33,205 bases of DNA from an uncultured Prevotellaceae bacterium (GTDB lineage: Bacteria; Bacteroidota; Bacteroidia; Bacteroidales; Bacteroidaceae): assembly GCA_902800495.1 (NCBI GenBank), contig CADCET010000033.1, forward strand, positions 1 through 33,205, in the 5' to 3' direction. Every line of letters begins with the position of its first letter. Positions within the stretch are counted from its first letter, which is position 1. The notes beneath the pieces are model-generated. The model saw only the letters and a program-made list of their open reading frames with translations, did no database searches and had not been told where the DNA came from. The position numbers and the translations under genes are program-made. Shown piece after piece: positions 1-7,248 of the stretch.

Positions 1-1
1 G

Positions 2-157
2 CACGACTTTTACGTCGAAGCCATTGATACGAAGGTTGAGAGTGCCGCAACGTCATCTTCCGCGCCATCATCTCTTTACGACCTCCAAGGCCGCCGCCTC
101 GCCGCGCCTCCTGCCAAGGGCGTGTATATACAAGACGGCAGGAAGGTGCTGAAATAA
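2..157 (+). CDS. 3' end of a secreted protein with a Por-secretion-like C-terminal tail (partial)
   Basis: The frame is open from the left edge to a TAA at 155-157, so only the last 51 residues are in the window. They end in SSLYDLQGRRLAAPP followed by KGVYIQDGRKVLK. This matches the short C-terminal signature of many secreted Prevotella and Bacteroides proteins (YDLQGRxV, then KGIYIxNGKKVxxK), usually read as a sorting or anchoring tail of the type IX secretion type. The same tail closes the large protein ending at 6607 and the pseudogene ending at 30979. The catalytic or binding part lies outside the window, so the function cannot be given. Confidence 0.8.
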   Translation, partial: HDFYVEAIDTKVESAATSSSAPSSLYDLQGRRLAAPPAKGVYIQDGRKVLK

Positions 158-184
158 GAATCGTCATTACAAAACGCAACCATT

Positions 185-475
185 ATGAAGAACATTCTGA
201 GTATTGCACTATTATGCAGCAGTCTAACGGCTCAACTCTATGCCGTTGACGTTGAGAACGGTTACCGAGCGATGCTGGTCGAGGGTAAAGTGTGGAACTA
301 CACCCACCATACGTCTGACGGCGACCGGTCTTTCCGTGTTGAGGTGAAAGGCGATACAGTCATCGGCAACGTCACCTGCCATAAAGTCTATGCCTGTACA
401 GCCGACAGCCGTCAGCTTTATGGCTGCTATTATGAGGATAACAACTGTTGGGTAGATCGGGGGACGGTTCTCTGA
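185..475 (+). CDS. Truncated secreted protein of unknown function
   Basis: This gene encodes 96 residues. A clear signal peptide (MKNILSIALLCSSLTAQLYA, cleavage near residue 20) is followed by RAMLVEGKVWNYTHH and VEVKGDTVIGNVTCHKVYA. The phrases 'L.EGK.WNY' and 'GDTVIGN..C.KVY' recall a family of larger secreted Bacteroidales proteins, from memory well over 200 residues and often with the YDLQGRK tail. Here the frame stops shortly after YGCYYEDNN, so the rest of the domain and the tail are missing. The MITE-like element at 542-928 starts 66 bp after the stop, so rearrangement may have removed the 3' part. It lies 27 nt after the upstream tail-bearing gene and may be co-transcribed. It is probably a gene remnant; a short functional protein cannot be excluded. 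Confidence 0.6.
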   Translation: MKNILSIALLCSSLTAQLYAVDVENGYRAMLVEGKVWNYTHHTSDGDRSFRVEVKGDTVIGNVTCHKVYACTADSRQLYGCYYEDNNCWVDRGTVL

Positions 476-541
476 TCTGTTATAAATTATTAAAATAGGA
501 TGCTTTATGTTTTGGCATAATAACAAACATATATATAGGTG

Positions 542-928
542 ACACCTCTTACACCTGACACTTAACTGACTGAATGACAGTATACTTCTGTCATGGTGTA
601 AGTCGCACCAGTAGTCGCACCAATGGTCACACCACCTCACGGCCTCTCAGAAAAATTTCGCGGCGTGAAATTTTTACGAGAGGCCGTGACGTTTTTCTGA
701 GAGGCCGTGAAACATTTACGAGCGGCCGATATTTTTTTACGAGCGGCCGGGATATTTTCACGAGCGGCTTGTACGTTTTTGGCTTTGGGCGTGAAACATT
801 GGCGGAAGGGGTTGGTGCGACTATAGGTGCGGGTATTGGTGCGGGTATTGGTGCGACCACTGGTGCTACCTGCTTGCAAGAAAAGCGTGTTGATATTCAG
901 TTAGTTAAGTGCCAGGTGTAAGAGGTGT
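542..928. mobile_element. MITE-like element with 32-bp terminal inverted repeats
   Basis: Positions 542-573 and 897-928 are inverted copies of each other over 32 bp with two mismatches; the outer end reads ACACCTCTTACACCT. Inside the left end, 12-bp units related to GTCGCACCAGTA repeat about three times (about 603-635). Inside the right end, the reverse orientation (GGTGCGGGTATT type) repeats about five times (about 812-871). The core (about 640-800) is a 21-bp tandem array. No transposase is encoded. No target-site duplication is obvious, because the flanks are AT-rich TATATA. The element resembles a non-autonomous, MITE-like unit; I do not recognise a named family. Confidence 0.75.
640..800. 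repeat. 21-bp tandem array closed by an inverted unit
   Basis: Read on the minus strand, the unit is close to CGGCCGCTCGTAAAAATTTCA minus one or two changes and occurs about five times. At the low-coordinate end the last unit is followed by an inverted copy (641-661 against 663-685), which would form a strong hairpin. Because the unit is 21 bp, both strands have open frames with a seven-residue period (RPLVKIS on minus, FTSGRDI on plus). This probably explains the overlapping frames here, and I do not call a gene. Confidence 0.75.
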
Positions 929-1079
929 GGGTATATGATGATTTAAGTGGCATTGTGGCTCTTATCTGCACCACGCGAGGGCTGGCGGGAGGAAAAAATG
1001 AGCTTCCGGAAATAGTTTTAGCCAGATGAAACAATATCCTTTGTGATTCTTCGTTATATGAGAAACAAAAAGTAATTGT
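929..1079. other. Spacer without a recognised gene
   Basis: Between the MITE-like element and the first yraN-like gene there is a short plus-strand open stretch of 33 codons ending at a TGA near 1029. It has no start codon of its own and no family I recognise. No TAnnTTTG promoter was found in front of the gene at 1080; the closest string is TATCCTTTG, with one extra base between the TA and the TTTG. Confidence 0.4.
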
Positions 1080-1433
1080 ATGGCAGCGCATAATGAACTG
1101 GGAATCTGGGGCGAACAATGCGCAGAAGATTATCTCAGGCGTAAAGGATATGTGATCTTGGAACGGGACTGGAAGTCTGGTCATCGCGACTTGGATATCA
1201 TTGCTCTTGATGGTTCTGTGTTGGTCTTTGCAGAAGTCAAGACACGGCGCAACCGGATGTTTACTGATCCTGAAACGGCAGTAGACTACAGGAAAATCCG
1301 GAATCTGAAGATGGCTGCCAACCATTATGTCAAATACCGCCGTTTTGATGGCGATTTCCGCTTTGATATTGTTTCAGTTATTGGGCAAAATGGCGAGCTT
1401 GAAGAAATCGAACATATAGAAGATGCATTTTGA
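1080..1433 (+). CDS. YraN family (UPF0102) endonuclease-like protein, copy 1
   Basis: The 117-residue product has the length and pattern of the YraN/UPF0102 family: an N-terminal helix with LGIWGEQCAEDYLRRKGY, then WKSGHRDLDIIALDG and FAEVKTRRN. RDLDIIA plus EVKTR (residues 36-42 and 52-56) are the PD-(D/E)XK-type acidic and Lys residues of a Holliday-junction-resolvase-like fold. The cellular role of the family is not firmly known; DNA processing is inferred from the fold. A second copy, 117 residues and 92 identical by my count, lies at 6824-7177. Genomes normally have one yraN, so this is a duplication, and it is old enough to have diverged. The start ATG gives the conserved MAAHNELG shared with copy 2. 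Confidence 0.88.
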   Translation: MAAHNELGIWGEQCAEDYLRRKGYVILERDWKSGHRDLDIIALDGSVLVFAEVKTRRNRMFTDPETAVDYRKIRNLKMAANHYVKYRRFDGDFRFDIVSVIGQNGELEEIEHIEDAF

Positions 1434-1954
1434 TTTGCTTTTTCTTTGCCGTTAGATTTGATTTTATAAAAAAATGCCATTGTACCAGTGGTTCCTGCAT
1501 ACGACCGCAAACCGCTAGTACCGTTAATTCGAAGGTGCCTTGCAGTTGTTTCTTTATTAGCTATAGCATAATTTGTTCCTGTTACTTGTGTCGTACCAAT
1601 AATCAAGTCTGTATTAGTTCCTGTGCTTGTAGCCATACTAAAGGTATTAGATGTTGGAACTTGTAAGTAATACGTCGTAATTCCAATGGTTGTTTGTGCC
1701 GTGAAAGAATCTCCGTCATTTGCTTTTTTTAATGTGTATTTTAATGGCGTTTGTGCTGAGGGTAAAGCGCATAGTCCCCAAGAAAAAGTTCCCGAATAAT
1801 GGAAACCTGTCCCATCAACACCAAGAACATATTCTGCGGATTCGTCAATATTGGCAATTGATGTCAGTTGCTCATACGTGTCGCCCCACGCCACATTTCC
1901 TACCATTAGGGCACATAGCAGGAGTAATGATTTAATAAGTAATGGTTTTTTCAT
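1325..1954 (-). CDS. Truncated secreted protein with one endonuclease-associated beta-rich domain
   Basis: The frame encodes 209 residues, but only about the first 165 look like real protein. A signal peptide (KSLLLLCALMVGNVAWG, cleavage near residue 24) is followed by one domain running from YEQLTSIANIDESAEYVLG to GTMAFFYKI. Its layout (LTSIANID, then a ligand-like YYLQVPTS, TARHLRINGTSG, ending AFFYKI) resembles the domain at residues about 1068-1225 of the large protein encoded at 2216-6607, so the two are probably the same family. After about position 1462 the frame runs antisense into sequence homologous to the 3' flank of yraN copy 2 and then into yraN copy 1 itself. The C-terminal 40 residues are therefore probably not native. 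The original protein was presumably longer and was cut by the duplication that placed yraN here. Confidence 0.55.
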   Translation of the reverse strand: MKKPLLIKSLLLLCALMVGNVAWGDTYEQLTSIANIDESAEYVLGVDGTGFHYSGTFSWGLCALPSAQTPLKYTLKKANDGDSFTAQTTIGITTYYLQVPTSNTFSMATSTGTNTDLIIGTTQVTGTNYAIANKETTARHLRINGTSGLRSYAGTTGTMAFFYKIKSNGKEKANQNASSICSISSSSPFCPITETISKRKSPSKRRYLT

Positions 1955-2000
1955 ATTGATAATTGTTTATGTTAATATACGATTATTTGCGGTTTGTCTG

Positions 2001-2030
2001 CAAAGTTAAGAAAAAGATAGGAAACTCAAA
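2001..2030 (-). promoter_or_regulatory. Promoter for the minus-strand secreted protein gene
   Basis: On the minus strand, TAACTTTG (2001-2008) fits the Bacteroidota -7 box TAnnTTTG. A TTTG lies at 2027-2030 with an 18-nt gap. The start codon is about 45 nt downstream. The call rests on motif match only. Confidence 0.5.
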
Positions 2031-2154
2031 TACAAATAAACAAAGATTAAACACCGTAATAGCTGCTGTGACTATTCAGCGATTACCTACCGTCTGGTAA
2101 TCAGGAAAGCCGCTTGTCTCGTTTGTGCTACAATCGAAAGTTTTTGGGAAATAA

Positions 2155-2186
2155 TTTGGTTGTTCTGTAGAAATAGATTAAATTTG
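2155..2186 (+). promoter_or_regulatory. Promoter of the protease-nuclease gene
   Basis: TTTG at 2155-2158 and TAAATTTG at 2179-2186 are separated by 20 nt, the expected Bacteroidota sigma-ABfr arrangement. Transcription would start near 2193, leaving a leader of about 23 nt to the ATG at 2216, or 44 nt to the ATG at 2237. Confidence 0.65.
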
Positions 2187-2215
2187 CAAACTGAATAACG
2201 ATATAAATTGACGAT

Positions 2216-5200
2216 ATGAAAAACATCGAAGTTTTTATGAAAGTCAGACAGCGCAGCTTGATGCCTGTGACGCTGCTGATGCTGGCAGTAGCAACCTTTG
2301 CTGTGCCCGCCAAACCAGGTCTGAAACGACTGCTAACCCTTGCCGACGGCACTACCGTCAGCGCGACGCTCGTCGGCGACGAGCACGGACACTTCTGGAA
2401 GGGTGTCGACGGGAAAAGCTACCAGATGGTGGCTGGTACTGACGTCTATCAGGAGGTGGACGGTGAGAAGATTGTGCAGAAGTCGCGGCAACGCCGTACC
2501 CAGGCCAACAACCGCCGCACGAAGCGGCTGGCTCCGCGCCGAGTAGGCGAGGTAGGAGGTATCACGGGTCAAAAGAAAGGCCTCATCATCCTAGTAAACT
2601 TCAAGGATATGGCGTTCAAGGATGCCAACAATAACGCTCTCTACCAGAAAATAGCCAACGGGGAGAACTACTCTGAAGGCAAATTCAAAGGCTCAATGCG
2701 TGACTACTTCCTGGCGCAGAGCGAGGGGAAGTTCGAACTGGACTTCGACGTCGTAGGCCCTGTAACTGTCAGCGAGAACTACTCGTACTACGGTAAGAAC
2801 GACAGTCAGGGAAACGATATGTATCCTGGACAGATGGTGATCGAGGCTGTCAATGCCGCTGACGCTGAGGTGAACTTTGCCGACTACGACTGGGACGGCG
2901 ACCACGTGGTGGATCAGGTCTATGTGATCTATGCCGGCAAAGGCGAGGCTGACGGCGGCGCTGCCAACACCATCTGGCCGCATGAATACGACCTGACTTC
3001 GGCAAATTATTATGGCGACGGTAGCGGTGCGCAGACACTCGACGGTGTGAAGATCGATACCTACGCCTGCGGTCCCGAGCTGAACGGTGAAACGGGCGAT
3101 ATCGCTGGTATCGGCACGATGTGCCATGAGTTCAGCCACTGCCTGGGCTATCCCGATTTCTACGATACCGACTACAGCGGCGGACAGGGTATGTTTGTGT
3201 GGGACTTGATGGACAGTGGGTCGTATAATGACGACGGCTACCGTCCGGCTGGCTATACCAGCTATGAGCGCTGGGTGGCAGGATGGAAGGAACCCATAGA
3301 GCTGGATGCTACGCAGAACATCAGCAATATGAAGGCCCTGCAGGATGAGGGCTGCAACACCTATATTATATATAATAAAGGTAACAACAACGAGTACTAC
3401 TTGTTAGAGAACCGTCAGAAGACGAAGTGGGATGCCGAACTGCCAGGTGCGGGATTGCTCATCCTGCATGTAGACTATGACGCAACGGCATGGGCGAACA
3501 ATGCTCCTAACGATGACCCCAGCCACCAGCGTATGACGTGGATTCCTGCTGACAACAAGTATCAGTACGAGACCTATAACGGAAATAAGTATTATACTGA
3601 GGCAGGTGCAGCCAACGATCCCTTCCCCTACGGCTCGGTCAACGCCTTCGGCAAGAGCACTACGCCTTCGGCAAAGTTCTATAATAAGAATTCGGACGGC
3701 ACCTACTACCTTGACTCCCGCATTGAGAACATCACGCAGAATAACGATGGCACCGTCTCGTTCCGATTCGTAGGCGCCAGCAATGTGGCTACGCCGACGT
3801 TCTCGCCCAAGGGCGGACGTTATGCTGAGGCACAGACGGTGACCATCAGCTGTGCTACCGCGGGTGCCACCATCTACTACACCACTGACGGCACTACGCC
3901 GACCACGCAGTCGAGCGTCTATAGTTCGGCGCTAACCATCAGCGAGACAACTACCCTGCAGGCCCTGGCTGTAAAGGACGAGGAGGAGAGTGCCATTGCC
4001 GCAGCGACGTATAGGATTGGCGCAAGTGCCAGCAATCCTGACACCAAGACGTTCAAGCTGGTCGCGTCGACCAGCGACCTTGAGCCTGATATGCGCTACA
4101 TCATTGCCTGCGGAAGCAAGAAAACGGCAGCGGGATCCCTGAGCAGCACGTATCTGAGTAAGGAAGGCGTGACGATTAGCAATGATGTCGTAACCATCAC
4201 TGACGACGTGGCTGTCTTCGTGCTTGAAGAGACCAGCGACGGCTGGACGTTACAGAACGAGAGTACGAACGAATACTTGCAATGTAATGGCGAGAAGAAA
4301 GTGTCTTACAGCGACAAGGCATATAGCTGGACACTAAGTGACGGAACGACGACAGGTGTCATAATGGATGCTGGAGACTACGGTACGTTGCAGTACAATA
4401 GCAGCAGCCCCCGCTTCACTATCTATACGAGCAAACAAACGGTTGCCAACCTGTATATGGAATACAGCGACGGCAGCACGACACCTACGGATCCTACAGA
4501 TCCAACTGACCCTACCGACCCAACAGATCCTACAGATCCAACGGAGCCGACTGCCCCCACCTCTGTAACCGACTACTACAAGAATGCCAACGGCAAGAAG
4601 GGTGCTCAGCTGAAGACGGCATTGTGCAGCATTATCTATAACCGTACGGAGAAGAGCTATGATTATCTTTGGACGGCCTACAAGACGACCGACGTGCGTA
4701 GCGACGGTAAGATCTGGGATATGTATTCAAATGTAACAAACTATGTACCAGGCGGTTCTGACGAAGGCGGCACCTACTCAAAAGAAGGTGATTGCTATAA
4801 CCGCGAACACTCGTTCCCACAGAGCTGGTTTGGCGAGAGTGCACCGATGAAGAGCGACTTGTTCCACGTCTATCCCACCGACGGATATGTCAACAACAGA
4901 CGTTCAAACTTTCCATTCGGTGAGACGTCGGGTGATACCTACAAATCAGCCAACGGCTTCAGCAAAGTGGGCTCTTGCACCTATCCAGGCTATTCGGGTA
5001 CGGTCTTCGAACCAAACGATGAGTACAAGGGCGACTTCGCGCGTACCTATTTTTATATGGTAACCTGCTACGAGGAGAAAATCCCCGATTGGTATTCTAA
5101 AAATAGCGGATCACGCTCTACCCTTGACGGCAATAAATATCCTGGTCTGCAGCCCTGGCAGCTGGAGATGCTGATGAAGTGGGCGAAGAACGACCCCGTC

Positions 5201-6607
5201 AGCGAGAAGGAAACAAATCGTAACAACGCCGTCTATGCTATCCAGAAAAACCGTAACCCCTTCATCGACTATCCAGGACTGGAGGAGTACATCTGGGGTA
5301 GCATGACCTCGACGGCTTTCAGCTACGACAACTACGTGGAGCCGGAACAGACAACTGATCCAACTGATCCAACCGACCCAACTGATCCGACCGATCCAAC
5401 GAATCCTGAACCTGCTGTTACAGGCTCATACGCTTTGGTAACTGACGCCACAACGCTGGCTGCTGGCGACAAGATTCTTATCGCCTACGTCGACGGAGAC
5501 ACAAAATATGTGCTTAGCACGACGCAGCAAACCAACAACCGTAAAGCCACCAATGACGTGACGCTCAACAACGATGGTACACTTACGCCTGGCGACGAGG
5601 CACAGATTATCACGCTGGAGAAGGATGGCAGCAACTATCTCTTCAAGGTAGGCGACGATGGCTATCTCTATGCCGCCAGCAGTTCGGCAAATCACTTAAA
5701 GACTGAAAAGAAAAACACCGCTGGTGACAATGCCAAAGCAAGCATCAGCATCAGCGATGGCGATGCCACCATTGTGTTCCAAGGAACGAATACGCGCAAC
5801 AATCTGCGCTACAATTCGAACAATAACAGTCCCATCTTCTCGTGCTACGCTTCGTCTTCGACAGTTCTTACGCTGCCGCAGATTTATCGCGAAGTGTCCG
5901 CATCGTCCATTACCCTGAGCGAAAACGGTACCACTAATTCGAGTGTCATCACAACAAACAACAATCAGACGACCAACGTTACACTTGGTGGCCGCACGCT
6001 CAAGAAGAATGGCGAGTGGAACACTATCTGCCTGCCGTTTAGCGTGGCGCTTGAGGGGTCTGCCCTTGAGGGAGCTACGGCGAAGACGCTGGCTGATGCC
6101 ACGATGACGGGTACCCACGTGATACTGACCTTTGGCGAGCCTGTGACCACACTTCAGGCAGGTGTGCCTTATATCATCAAGTGGGCAAGCGCTGACGATA
6201 TCGTAAGTCCGACGTTCAATGACGTCACTCTGGTTAGCAGCTCTGCGGCTGACAGAACAGTCACAAAGGCTAACGGTAACGTGAAGTTCATTGGCTACTA
6301 CGACGCCTTTAACATTAATGCCAATGACGATGCCATCTACTATATGACCACCGGTAACAGGCTGGTACATACAGGCATTGAACGTACGCTGCCCTCTTTC
6401 CGCGCTTACTTCCAGTTCACGGCAACTGCTGCCTCACGCGACTTAATACTTGACTTCGGAGATGACGCAACGGGCGTTGGCGCTTCGCTAATGAATAGTG
6501 AAAAGAGTATAGGGAATAGTGACATCTACGACCTGCAGGGTCGCAAGGTAGTGAGTCCGACGAAGGGCATATACGTTAGGAATGGAGTTAAAGTGGTAGT
6601 AAAATAG
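2216..6607 (+). CDS. Secreted M6-type metalloprotease fused to endonuclease I
   Basis: This is a 1463-residue multidomain exported protein. A signal peptide ends near AVPA; a second Met at 2237 (residue 8) gives a more usual signal peptide and may be the true start. Residues about 110-520 are an M6 (immune-inhibitor-A type) metalloprotease with the zinc motif HEFSHCLGYPD at 304-314. Residues about 524-600 are a chitobiase-like C-terminal domain (ATPTFSPKGG...IYYTTDGTTPT). A beta-rich domain follows at about 610-750. A (DPT)n linker at about 757-782 leads into endonuclease I (EndA/NucM family, about 785-1035) with the signature NREHSFPQSW at 862-871, then DLFHVYPTD and NFPFGE. A second DPT linker at about 1046-1065 leads to another beta-rich domain. 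The protein ends in IYDLQGRKV...KGIYVRNGVKVVVK. Both active-site motifs are intact. It should degrade extracellular protein and DNA. A promoter lies at 2155-2186, and a 62-aa gene follows 9 nt after the stop. Confidence 0.9.
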   Translation: MKNIEVFMKVRQRSLMPVTLLMLAVATFAVPAKPGLKRLLTLADGTTVSATLVGDEHGHFWKGVDGKSYQMVAGTDVYQEVDGEKIVQKSRQRRTQANNRRTKRLAPRRVGEVGGITGQKKGLIILVNFKDMAFKDANNNALYQKIANGENYSEGKFKGSMRDYFLAQSEGKFELDFDVVGPVTVSENYSYYGKNDSQGNDMYPGQMVIEAVNAADAEVNFADYDWDGDHVVDQVYVIYAGKGEADGGAANTIWPHEYDLTSANYYGDGSGAQTLDGVKIDTYACGPELNGETGDIAGIGTMCHEFSHCLGYPDFYDTDYSGGQGMFVWDLMDSGSYNDDGYRPAGYTSYERWVAGWKEPIELDATQNISNMKALQDEGCNTYIIYNKGNNNEYYLLENRQKTKWDAELPGAGLLILHVDYDATAWANNAPNDDPSHQRMTWIPADNKYQYETYNGNKYYTEAGAANDPFPYGSVNAFGKSTTPSAKFYNKNSDGTYYLDSRIENITQNNDGTVSFRFVGASNVATPTFSPKGGRYAEAQTVTISCATAGATIYYTTDGTTPTTQSSVYSSALTISETTTLQALAVKDEEESAIAAATYRIGASASNPDTKTFKLVASTSDLEPDMRYIIACGSKKTAAGSLSSTYLSKEGVTISNDVVTITDDVAVFVLEETSDGWTLQNESTNEYLQCNGEKKVSYSDKAYSWTLSDGTTTGVIMDAGDYGTLQYNSSSPRFTIYTSKQTVANLYMEYSDGSTTPTDPTDPTDPTDPTDPTDPTEPTAPTSVTDYYKNANGKKGAQLKTALCSIIYNRTEKSYDYLWTAYKTTDVRSDGKIWDMYSNVTNYVPGGSDEGGTYSKEGDCYNREHSFPQSWFGESAPMKSDLFHVYPTDGYVNNRRSNFPFGETSGDTYKSANGFSKVGSCTYPGYSGTVFEPNDEYKGDFARTYFYMVTCYEEKIPDWYSKNSGSRSTLDGNKYPGLQPWQLEMLMKWAKNDPVSEKETNRNNAVYAIQKNRNPFIDYPGLEEYIWGSMTSTAFSYDNYVEPEQTTDPTDPTDPTDPTDPTNPEPAVTGSYALVTDATTLAAGDKILIAYVDGDTKYVLSTTQQTNNRKATNDVTLNNDGTLTPGDEAQIITLEKDGSNYLFKVGDDGYLYAASSSANHLKTEKKNTAGDNAKASISISDGDATIVFQGTNTRNNLRYNSNNNSPIFSCYASSSTVLTLPQIYREVSASSITLSENGTTNSSVITTNNNQTTNVTLGGRTLKKNGEWNTICLPFSVALEGSALEGATAKTLADATMTGTHVILTFGEPVTTLQAGVPYIIKWASADDIVSPTFNDVTLVSSSAADRTVTKANGNVKFIGYYDAFNINANDDAIYYMTTGNRLVHTGIERTLPSFRAYFQFTATAASRDLILDFGDDATGVGASLMNSEKSIGNSDIYDLQGRKVVSPTKGIYVRNGVKVVVK
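4484..4560 (+). repeat. DPT-coding 9-bp repeat, linker 1
   Basis: Roughly seven units coding Asp-Pro-Thr form the linker between the protease half and the nuclease half. Codons vary (GATCCTACA, GACCCTACC, GATCCAACG), so the repeat is kept at protein level as well as DNA level. Confidence 0.85.
5351..5408 (+). repeat. DPT-coding 9-bp repeat, linker 2
   Basis: A second run of about five to six Asp-Pro-Thr units follows the endonuclease domain. The two linkers share stretches such as GATCCAACTGA, so the nuclease module sits between two near-identical repeats and could be gained or lost by recombination. Confidence 0.85.
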
Positions 6608-6616
6608 GAAGTTAAG

Positions 6617-6805
6617 ATGAAAAAGGAATATATAGAACCTCAGATAGAGGTATTGACGATGACAACTCTGCAGATGCTGGCGTTCAGTGGGAATGACAGC
6701 GGTGAAGACGACATCATCATTGACCCGGTGCCCGACGTCAATAGCGGAATAAATAATTCCTGGATACTCTCGGGTGACCCGATGAACTTCTTTACGAACC
6801 AGTAA
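6617..6805 (+). CDS. Small MKKxYxxPxxxV protein of unknown function
   Basis: The product is 62 residues, starting MKKEYIEPQIEVLTMTTLQM and continuing LAFSGNDSGEDDIIIDP. Small Bacteroidales proteins that begin MKK-x-Y-x-x-P-x-x-x-V, carry an LLA.S-like stretch near residue 20 and have an acidic, poorly structured remainder are common but unassigned. The ATG is 9 nt after the stop of the protease-nuclease gene, so they almost surely share a transcript. A similar 51-residue protein at 30811-30966 occupies the same place behind another tail-bearing gene. There is no signal peptide or membrane segment, although the short hydrophobic TLQMLAF could be a recognition element. Confidence 0.65.
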   Translation: MKKEYIEPQIEVLTMTTLQMLAFSGNDSGEDDIIIDPVPDVNSGINNSWILSGDPMNFFTNQ

Positions 6806-6823
6806 AAAGAGATCAACCCAATT

Positions 6824-7177
6824 ATGGCAGCGCATAATGAACTGGGAACCTGGGGTGAACAGTGTGCGGTTGAATATCTTAGGCGCAAAGGCTATGTTAT
6901 CCTGGAGCGAGATTGGAAGTCCGGTCATCGCGACTTGGATATCATAGCTTTTGACGGCGCCACAATGGTGTTCGTCGAAGTGAAAACGCGTAGGAATCGT
7001 ATGTTTGCCGACCCGGAGATGGCTGTTGACTATCGGAAAATCAGTAATCTGAAGAAGGCTGCCAATCACTATATCAATTACCGGCATTATGATGGCGAGA
7101 TTCGCTTCGACATTCTGACAGTCATAGGCAGCGATGACCATCTTGAGGAACTGGAACATATAGAAGATGCATTTTAA
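6824..7177 (+). CDS. YraN family (UPF0102) endonuclease-like protein, copy 2
   Basis: The product is 117 residues with the family core GHRDLDIIAFDG and FVEVKTRRN (acidic and Lys residues of a PD-(D/E)XK-like site at residues 37, 39, 52 and 54). It is 92/117 identical to copy 1 at 1080-1433, same length and no gaps. Similarity continues about 25-30 nt past the stop (TTTTCTTTG then CGTTAGA), where this copy's downstream sequence contains the -33 part of the promoter for the esterase gene. Upstream sequences differ. It starts 18 nt after the small protein gene, so it could belong to the same transcript. Which copy is ancestral cannot be told from the window alone. Confidence 0.88.
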   Translation: MAAHNELGTWGEQCAVEYLRRKGYVILERDWKSGHRDLDIIAFDGATMVFVEVKTRRNRMFADPEMAVDYRKISNLKKAANHYINYRHYDGEIRFDILTVIGSDDHLEELEHIEDAF

Positions 7178-7188
7178 TTTGTTTTTTC

Positions 7189-7219
7189 TTTGTCGTTAGA
7201 CTTTTTCTTCGTACTTTTG
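7189..7219 (+). promoter_or_regulatory. Promoter of the acetylesterase-rhamnosidase operon
   Basis: TTTG at 7189-7192 and TACTTTTG at 7212-7219 are spaced by 19 nt, matching the Bacteroidota consensus. The ATG at 7249 is about 30 nt downstream. The -33 part lies in the stretch that is also present behind yraN copy 1, where the -7 box is missing. Confidence 0.7.
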
Positions 7220-7248
7220 CACAAGCAAATACTTAAGATACTAAAACA

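Noticed and set aside
627-860. 77- and 80-residue minus-strand frames with RPLVKIS heptads
   Set aside because: Same repeat array read on the other strand; no promoter and no start context.
574-921. 115-residue plus-strand frame across the MITE-like element
   Set aside because: It is built from the 21-bp and 12-bp repeats, starts just after the inverted repeat and has no family. The opposite strand is open as well.
2216-2236. Shortened start of the protease-nuclease gene at 2237
   Set aside because: It gives a neater signal peptide, but no ribosome binding site or conservation in the window decides it, so the longer frame is kept and the alternative is noted.
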